DNA of 9,069 bases from Rubrobacter sp. (GTDB lineage: Bacteria > Actinomycetota > Rubrobacteria > Rubrobacterales > Rubrobacteraceae): positions 8,293-17,361 of the forward strand of contig JADDPR010000398.1 of the NCBI GenBank assembly GCA_016781775.1, given 5' to 3'. A program made the position numbers and the translations under genes. Under the pieces are notes generated by a model. The model had not been told where the DNA came from, made no database searches, and worked only from the letters and a program-made list of their open reading frames with translations. The stretch's first letter is position 1. Every line of letters begins with the position of its first letter. Shown here piece by piece: positions 4,923 through 9,069 of this stretch.

Positions 4923-5919
4923 CTAGCCGCCCAGGACAGTAAAGATGGCGACCACGACGAAGATGGCGTAGAGGACCCCTCCGCCCATCAGGTACGAGGC
5001 CCGAATCGGCCTGAGGTTTTTGAGCGTGAAGTAGATGTACGCGCCCGAGATCAGGGCCAGCACCACGGAGAAGATGTCCAGGAAGCTCAACTCCCAGCGG
5101 GTAAACAGGATACCCAAACTCACCGGGACGGTGCTCTGGAAGAGCATCGCCCCCGTTATGTTCCCCATCGCCAGGATGTCCTTGTTATCCCTCATCCAGA
5201 GGACGGAGTTGGACTTCTCGGGCAACTCCGTCGCCAGGGGCGCGAGGATCAGGACGATAAGGCCCGCCGGTATTCCCAAGACTCGGAGCCGTGCTCGACC
5301 CCCTCGATAAAGAAGTGAGCCCCCAACGCCATCACCACGAGCGCGCCCAGAAGCTGCCCTGCGACGGCCCAGGTCGGTGCCGGGGGGCGGGAGGGCCAGA
5401 GCGTCAGCTTATCGGGGACCTCCTCGAGGCCGCCGCCCCCCTCCCTGATGGTGCGGTACACGTAGTATGCGTATGCCCCGAGCAACACCACCGCCAGAAC
5501 GACCTTCGCGAAATACGGCAGCGGGAGAACTCCCGCCGCCGCGGCCAGCGTGAAGAACACGAGAAAGTAGCCCATGTCCGCGACCGTCACTTTCGTGTTC
5601 ATGTCGATCCGGTCGCGGGTCCGCCTCCGACCCCGTACAGGTAGGCCGAGACCCCCACGACCAGCATGGCGAGCGTGGTGAGCAGGAAGGGCGCCCCGAG
5701 GATGGCTCCCGTCCCGATCTCACCGGCCGACTCGGGATCCCTACCGACGAACACGGCGCCCAAAATGGCGATGATCGGGATCATCGTCTCCGGCAGCGCG
5801 GTCCCGACGGCCCCGGCCCCTGGGTTCAACCGCTCGCCGAAGATCTCGACCGCGTTCGTAAACAACGCCGCCGCGCCAAGGATCGCGGCGAGGGAGAGAA
5901 CCAACTCGAGTACCGTCAA
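4923..5919 (-). pseudogene. Sodium/calcium exchanger (CaCA) family membrane antiporter, broken by two frameshifts
   Basis: Three overlapping frames together make one full-length exchanger of about 330 residues. The first (5919-5599, TTG start after AAGGTG) has two to three membrane helices and the alpha-1 motif GTALPETMIPIIAILGA. The second (to 5249) covers central helices. The third (from about 5279 to 4923) carries the alpha-2 motif ATELPE and GNITGAMLFQS plus final helices. The first shift lies near 5640: after LVVGVSAYL the other frame reads the basic loop RGRRRTRDRIDMNTK. The second is near 5280, where one missing base would restore GVEHGSESLGIPAGLIVLI. Both equal single-base losses. The first frame ends at an ATGA (5602-5599), so the second could restart there, but no good ribosome binding site is visible. 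A working gene with two sequencing errors is the alternative. Confidence 0.85.
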
Positions 5920-5980
5920 CGGACACCTTCTTCGATCTTTTGAGCCAGGACCGACATCTCTTACCCCCTTCTCGAGCGGT

Positions 5981-5986
5981 TACACT
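5981..5986 (+). promoter_or_regulatory. -10-like element of larB, possibly leaderless
   Basis: TACACT fits the TAnnnT pattern and ends exactly seven bases before the larB ATG at 5994, so transcription would start at or near the A of the start codon. No ribosome binding site is recognisable before that ATG, in keeping with leaderless translation. No -35 box is clear. Confidence 0.4.
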
Positions 5987-5993
5987 ACGACGG

Positions 5994-6815
5994 ATGCACA
6001 CCCGATCGGAAAACCTCAAGAGCATTCTCGCCGCCGTCGCCGAGGGCACCCTCTCCCCCGACGCCGCCGCGGGCCGCCTGAGCGAGGGCGAGGTCCGCTA
6101 CCTCGACGTCGCCGCCCTCGACCTCGGCCGTGCGGCCCGCAAGGGCGTCCCCGAGGTCGTTTACGCTCCCGGCAAGACCCCCGAACAAGTAGCGAGAATC
6201 TGCGCCGCGATGCTCCAGAGCACGGAGCGCGTGATCGTCAGCGGCCCGAACGAGGAGCACGAACGCCTGACCCGTCAGCTTCTCCCCGGTACCCCCATAA
6301 GGCACGCGGGCCGCGCCCTCGTCGTGGGGACCGGGGAGCCCGCGTCCACGGGTGGTCGTCTCTACGCCATCGGCGCCGGTACCTCCGACCTGCCGGTCCT
6401 GGAGGAGGCCGTGGCGGTCGCCCGCGAGATGGGGGTCGCCGTAAGGACCACCCACGACGTGGGTGTGGCGGGCCTGCACCGCCTGCGCGGCCCGCTCGAA
6501 GAGCTCCGCGCCTTCGACCCGGACTGCGTGATCGTCGCCGCCGGCATGGAGGGCGCGCTCCCGACCCTCGTCTCGGGCCTCGTCGCCGTCCCGGTCATAG
6601 GTCTCCCGACCTCGGTCGGCTATGGCCTAGGCGGGGACGGCACCGCCGCCATCCTCGGGATGCTCCAGAGTTGCTCCCCGGGACTCTCGGTCGTCAACGT
6701 GGACAACGGGGTCGGCGCCGGCGCAACCGCCGCCCTGATCGCCAACCGCGCAGCCCTCCACCGCGACGGAACCCGCGAAAACGGCCACGCAGGCAACACG
6801 GACGCCTCCTCCTAA
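5994..6815 (+). CDS. larB: Nickel-pincer cofactor biosynthesis protein LarB
   Basis: LarB carboxylates and hydrolyses nicotinic acid adenine dinucleotide to make the pyridinium-3,5-biscarboxylate precursor of the nickel-pincer nucleotide used by lactate racemase and related enzymes. From the ATG at 5994 the protein has 273 residues. The N-terminal part holds LDLGRAARKGVPEVVYAPGK (42-61), a segment typical of LarB. The C-terminal half is a PurE-like (AIR carboxylase) domain with AGTSDLPVLEEA (128-139), DVGVAGLHRL (155-164), AAGMEGALPTLVSGL (182-196), PVIGLPTSVGYG (200-211) and SCSPGLSVVNVDNGVGAG (226-243). Glu186 and Cys227 match the positions where I recall the family's key Glu and Cys. The frame opens 18 codons earlier, but the ATG fits the -10-like element and the family start. 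larC and larE are not in the window. thpR follows 13 bases downstream. Confidence 0.93.
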   Translation: MHTRSENLKSILAAVAEGTLSPDAAAGRLSEGEVRYLDVAALDLGRAARKGVPEVVYAPGKTPEQVARICAAMLQSTERVIVSGPNEEHERLTRQLLPGTPIRHAGRALVVGTGEPASTGGRLYAIGAGTSDLPVLEEAVAVAREMGVAVRTTHDVGVAGLHRLRGPLEELRAFDPDCVIVAAGMEGALPTLVSGLVAVPVIGLPTSVGYGLGGDGTAAILGMLQSCSPGLSVVNVDNGVGAGATAALIANRAALHRDGTRENGHAGNTDASS

Positions 6816-6828
6816 AGGCCCCGGAGCC

Positions 6829-7401
6829 GTGCGCCTCTTCATCGCCGTGACCCCGCCGCCGGAGGTGCGGCGCGCGGCACTCGAAGCCGTCGAGGGGGCG
6901 GCGCGGGATTTGGGAGGCGCCGTAAGGTGGACAAAGCAGGAGAACATCCACTTCACCTTGAAGTTCCTCGGCGAGGTGCCCGACGAAACCATGGAGGGCG
7001 TACGGGGCGCGTTGAGGGAAGCGTGCTCCTCCCACGCCCCATTCCACGCGCGCCTGCGGGGCCTGGGGACCTTTCCGACGCCGCGACGAGCCCGGGTGGT
7101 CTGGGCCGGCATAGACGAGGGTGCGAAGGAGATGACCGAGCTGGCGGCGAGGGCCGAATCCGCGCTGGAACCTCTAGGCTTCCGGCGCGAGGGACGCCCC
7201 TACGTGCCCCACGCGACCCTCGGGCGCGCACGCAAGCGTCCGGTCAGCATCGACCTGACCGGGGCGAGCGTCCCGAACGCGCCGACCTTTCGGGTCCGTA
7301 GCGCGGAGCTGATCAAAAGCACCCTGGCCCCGGGAGGGTCGATCTACGAAGTTCTGGAGGCTTTCGCCCTGGGTGGTGCCAGAGGGGCCTACTCGAGGTA
7401 G
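6829..7401 (+). CDS. thpR: RNA 2',3'-cyclic phosphodiesterase (ThpR/LigT family)
   Basis: This is a 190-residue 2H phosphoesterase of normal family length. The two catalytic HxTx motifs are present: HFTL at 41-44, followed by KFLGEV, and HATL at 128-131, followed by GRAR. The N-terminus MRLFIAVTPPPEV is typical of the family. Such enzymes open RNA 2',3'-cyclic phosphates to 2'-phosphates, and some can ligate tRNA halves in vitro; the physiological role in bacteria is unsettled. The GTG start at 6829 sits after AAAGG at about ten bases and a closer CGGAG. The gene lies 13 bases after larB on the same strand, so they probably share a transcript, though no functional link is known to me. Its last 13 bases overlap a small leftward gene. 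Confidence 0.93.
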   Translation: MRLFIAVTPPPEVRRAALEAVEGAARDLGGAVRWTKQENIHFTLKFLGEVPDETMEGVRGALREACSSHAPFHARLRGLGTFPTPRRARVVWAGIDEGAKEMTELAARAESALEPLGFRREGRPYVPHATLGRARKRPVSIDLTGASVPNAPTFRVRSAELIKSTLAPGGSIYEVLEAFALGGARGAYSR

Positions 7402-7496
7402 AGGTTGATAAGCGGCCCGACGTTCACGAGCACAAAGAGCAGTATCAGGATCATGAAGGTGATCATCAAGAAGTTGTTGCCGCTCAAGCCAACCAT
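7389..7496 (-). CDS. Small single-helix membrane peptide (35 aa)
   Basis: This short frame runs from ATG (7496-7494) to TAG (7391-7389). It encodes MVGLSGNNF, a hydrophobic run LMITFMILILLFVLV and a tail NVGPLINLYLE. One membrane helix covers roughly residues 10-30. A GAAAGG purine run lies one base before the ATG and a GGGGCG slightly further; a TAGAAT at 7532-7527 is a good -10-like element giving a leader of about 25 bases. The last 13 bases overlap the 3' end of the convergent thpR gene, with a CTCGAG palindrome at the shared stop region. It lies 81 bases after the unrecognised CxxC protein on the same strand. The clean hydrophobic pattern argues for a real gene; no family is recognised and no function is proposed. 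Confidence 0.6.
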   Translation of the reverse strand: MVGLSGNNFLMITFMILILLFVLVNVGPLINLYLE

Positions 7497-7526
7497 GCCT
7501 TTCGCCCCGGGTTCAAGTCTTGGCGC

Positions 7527-7532
7527 ATTCTA
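7527..7532 (-). promoter_or_regulatory. -10-like element before the small membrane ORF
   Basis: On the minus strand TAGAAT differs from TATAAT by one base. It lies about 30 bases before the ATG at 7496, leaving room for a short leader with the GAAAGG purine run. No -35 box is clear. Confidence 0.3.
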
Positions 7533-7577
7533 TCCCCGCTCCGGCCGCTCCGCACGCATCCGCCTCTCCGCGGCTTC

Positions 7578-8129
7578 CTAGAGCTCGCTGGAGTAGAAGA
7601 CCCGGCGCAGCGGGGGCGGATCGTCCCCGCTGACGAACCCCTGGCGCAGGGCGTGAAACTCCTCGACCTTTCCGGAGGCCAGACGCACGTTCGGGTCCGG
7701 GTGGGATTTGAGCTCCAGGATCGGATCGAGTTCGGCCGCGACGTTGACCCGCTCGAGCCCCCCGACGGGTCGCGGCTCCTTGTAGAAGATCCTGCACTCG
7801 TAAGCATCGCCCTCGGCGTCGTAGGAGACCAGGATCATCTCTGGGCGAGGGGCCAGCCCCAGCGGCAGGTTGCGTAGCTCATATAGCACCTTCCGGCGCC
7901 GGTACACCTCGCGCTGGCGCTCCTCACGCACAATCTGGGAGAACTCGTCGACCTCGACCGCAGCGTAAGACTCGTCGCGCGCCTCCTCCGCCTCTCGGAC
8001 CCAGCGCTCGATCTCCTCGACGTCCATCCGCGCCCCGCAGGCCGGGCACAAGTACTCCGGTGCCACGGCGGAGCGCAATCCACCCGAATGCATGCAATTT
8101 TCAGAAGAGATCTTCATTAGGCCGCCCAT
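7578..8129 (-). CDS. Hypothetical protein with one CxxC pair
   Basis: I do not recognise this protein. From the ATG at 8129 it has 183 residues; an in-frame ATG at 8117 would give 179. The longer start has AGGA nine bases upstream; the shorter one sits ten bases after a TACAAT. Residues 26-34 read YLCPACGAR, a zinc-ribbon-like knuckle with a single CxxC; Cys12 and His14 might complete a metal site. Residues 36-85 are a highly charged helix (MDVEEIERWVREAEEARDE, then IVREERQREVYRRRKV). The C-terminal half looks globular, with strands PEMILVSYDAEGDAYECRIF, then ELDPILELKSHPDPNVRLAS and a final LRRVFYSSEL. It has no membrane segment. The upstream continuation of the frame toward 8894 is antisense to the lipid kinase and not real. 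The small membrane ORF follows downstream. Confidence 0.72.
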   Translation of the reverse strand: MGGLMKISSENCMHSGGLRSAVAPEYLCPACGARMDVEEIERWVREAEEARDESYAAVEVDEFSQIVREERQREVYRRRKVLYELRNLPLGLAPRPEMILVSYDAEGDAYECRIFYKEPRPVGGLERVNVAAELDPILELKSHPDPNVRLASGKVEEFHALRQGFVSGDDPPPLRRVFYSSEL

Positions 8130-8133
8130 TGTA
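8128..8133 (-). promoter_or_regulatory. -10-like element at the start of the CxxC protein gene
   Basis: On the minus strand TACAAT differs from TATAAT by one base. It overlaps the ATG at 8129 and ends ten bases before the ATG at 8117. If it is used, transcription would begin just before 8117 and the shorter start would be the true one. Confidence 0.3.
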
Positions 8134-8356
8134 CTGCATCCTACCCGTCCCACGTCTCGACCGGAGGTCGACGGAGATCTCCACCCACACCGCAGCCTTA
8201 CGCCCCACGCAGGACGACCGCACGCAACCGACCATCCGGCCAGCGTCCCGTCGAGGCTCGATCGCCCGTTTGGACCGCATCTCCCCCACAGGACCGTCTG
8301 TAGCTCAAGTTCAGGTAGAGTAGCGTCCCGGGTGTGCGCGCCGTTTCCCCGGGCTG
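8134..8356. other. Divergent intergenic region
   Basis: The stretch separates two divergent genes. It holds a perfect hairpin TCGACC-GGA-GGTCGA (8157-8171) and otherwise no recognisable gene, RNA or repeat. The hairpin or palindrome could be an operator or early-leader structure for the leftward gene, lying about 30-40 bases upstream of its start. Open frames here have no coding bias. Confidence 0.3.
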
Positions 8357-8362
8357 TATTCT
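8357..8362 (+). promoter_or_regulatory. -10-like element of the lipid kinase gene, possibly leaderless
   Basis: TATTCT fits the TAnnnT pattern and ends exactly seven bases before the ATG at 8370. No ribosome binding site precedes the ATG. The spacing is identical to that at larB. Confidence 0.4.
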
Positions 8363-8369
8363 CCGCTCT

Positions 8370-9069
8370 ATGTCTGGGGAACGGCGCGTGGCGCATCTCG
8401 TGTTCAACCCGGCCGCGGGCAGGGGAAGGGCCGATGCCCGGCGGAAGGGCATCGGCGCGTACCTTGCGGGGCGTGGGATCGAACCGGTGTGGCACGTGAC
8501 GGAGGGGCCGGGGCACGCCGAGAGTATCGTCCGTGGGCTGCCGGCTGGCGGGTGTGCCGTCGCGGTCGGGGGCGATGGCACGGTACACGAGGTGGCGGCG
8601 GCCTGCGCCGACACGGGGCGTGTCATGGGCGTTCTGCCGATCGGGAGCGGCAACGACTACGTCAAGGCGCTCGGTATCGGCACGCGCCTCGAACGGGCCC
8701 TGGAGGTCGTGGCCGGCGGCAAGGTGAGGTACGTCGACACGGGCGAGGTCAACGGCATCCCGTTCAATAACGGGCTTGGGATAGGGTTCGACGCCGAGGT
8801 CGCCGCCGGCGTCGCGGAGGCGCCCAAGGTCCTCGGGGGGTTCGGTGGGTACCTGTGGTCGGTCGGCCGCCTGCTGCTGGGGATGAAATGCCACCGCGCG
8901 AGCATGAGGCTCGGGGAGGACGGGGAGGCGTTCGAGACGAAGACCATCCTGCTGGCGGCAGCTTTGGGCACCACCTACGGCGCCCGCTTCAAGCTCGCCC
9001 CGGAGGCGAGCCTCGGCGACGGGGCCTTCGACGTCGTCTGGTCCGAGGAGTTGGACCGGGCGGAGGTGC
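8370..9069 (+). CDS. Diacylglycerol kinase / YegS-type lipid kinase family protein (3' end beyond window)
   Basis: The first 233 residues are visible; the frame runs off the right edge. The family phosphorylates diacylglycerol or related lipids with ATP at the inner membrane face, for example recycling diacylglycerol or modifying sphingoid-type lipids. Hallmarks in order are FNPAAGRGRA (12-21), the nucleotide-binding VGGDGTVHEV (66-75), LPIGSGNDYVKALGI (89-103), a substrate-domain region FNNGLGIGFDAEVA (132-145) and LAPEASLGDGAFDVVW (209-224), where the Pro and the Asp-Gly pair are typical. The kinase domain and most of the lipid-binding C-terminal domain are present, so perhaps 60-80 residues are missing, judged from usual lengths near 300. 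ATG 8370 is chosen because it opens the family N-terminus and fits the -10-like element seven bases upstream. The exact lipid substrate cannot be told. Confidence 0.92.
   Translation, partial: MSGERRVAHLVFNPAAGRGRADARRKGIGAYLAGRGIEPVWHVTEGPGHAESIVRGLPAGGCAVAVGGDGTVHEVAAACADTGRVMGVLPIGSGNDYVKALGIGTRLERALEVVAGGKVRYVDTGEVNGIPFNNGLGIGFDAEVAAGVAEAPKVLGGFGGYLWSVGRLLLGMKCHRASMRLGEDGEAFETKTILLAAALGTTYGARFKLAPEASLGDGAFDVVWSEELDRAEV

Noticed and set aside
5249..5279. Programmed frameshift in the exchanger
   Set aside because: No slippery heptamer or downstream structure is visible at the junction, and a second shift exists near 5640, so gene decay or sequence error is simpler.
5666..6850. Plus-strand frame of 394 codons spanning the exchanger and larB
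   Set aside because: It crosses a divergent promoter region and becomes an Arg/Pro/Gly-rich shadow of larB.
7508..7528. tRNA T-arm-like sequence (CCGGG-TTCAAGT-CTTGG) on the plus strand
   Set aside because: A five-pair stem with two G-U pairs and a seven-base loop can be drawn, but no matching acceptor, D or anticodon arm exists upstream, so it is not a tRNA; a tRNA fragment from integration cannot be shown.
8130..8894. N-terminal extension of the CxxC protein frame to position 8894
   Set aside because: The extra 255 codons run antisense through the lipid kinase start and the intergenic region, are Pro/Arg/Thr-rich, and have no domain; starts at 8129 or 8117 are far better.

Overview
The window is very GC-rich, with G/C-dominated third codon positions, short intergenic gaps and frequent GTG or TTG starts. 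The gene set (DEAD-box helicase, HtrA-like protease, LarB, ThpR/LigT phosphodiesterase, diacylglycerol-kinase-family lipid kinase, Imm5-like protein) fits a high-GC actinobacterium. Rubrobacterales would be my guess, but that is an impression from protein style and not a proof. I see no rRNA, complete tRNA, CRISPR array, phage gene or recognisable insertion sequence.

Layout. Positions 1-233 (-) hold the start of a membrane-anchored sensor protein cut by the window edge. Positions 234-935 contain no confident gene: there is a coding-like but interrupted frame, a strong hairpin at 539-574, and a segment at 575-853 that is open in several frames. Positions 936-2087 (-) encode a complete DEAD-box RNA helicase. 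Divergent from it is a rightward cluster: a trypsin-type HtrA protease with one PDZ domain and no visible signal peptide (2360-3373), a small protein with the heavy-metal-associated fold pattern but no metal-binding cysteines (3544-3780), and a coiled-coil protein six bases further on (3787-4224).

Convergent to this cluster is an alanine-rich Imm5-like putative immunity protein (4337-4762, -) with no toxin visible. Upstream of it on the same strand is a full-length sodium/calcium-exchanger-family gene (4923-5919, -) broken by two single-base frameshifts. Divergent from that are larB (nickel-pincer cofactor synthesis) and thpR (RNA 2',3'-cyclic phosphodiesterase), 13 bases apart and probably cotranscribed.

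Positions 7389-8129 (-) carry an unrecognised protein with one CxxC pair, followed by a 35-residue single-helix membrane peptide that overlaps the 3' end of thpR. The window ends inside a rightward lipid kinase (8370 onward). larB and the lipid kinase share a -10-like hexamer exactly seven bases before the ATG, which suggests leaderless transcripts.

I did not find a convincing new multi-gene system. The best leads are the protease / cysteine-less HMA-like / coiled-coil cluster, the lone Imm5-like gene, the decaying exchanger, the small membrane ORF and the non-coding block at 575-853.
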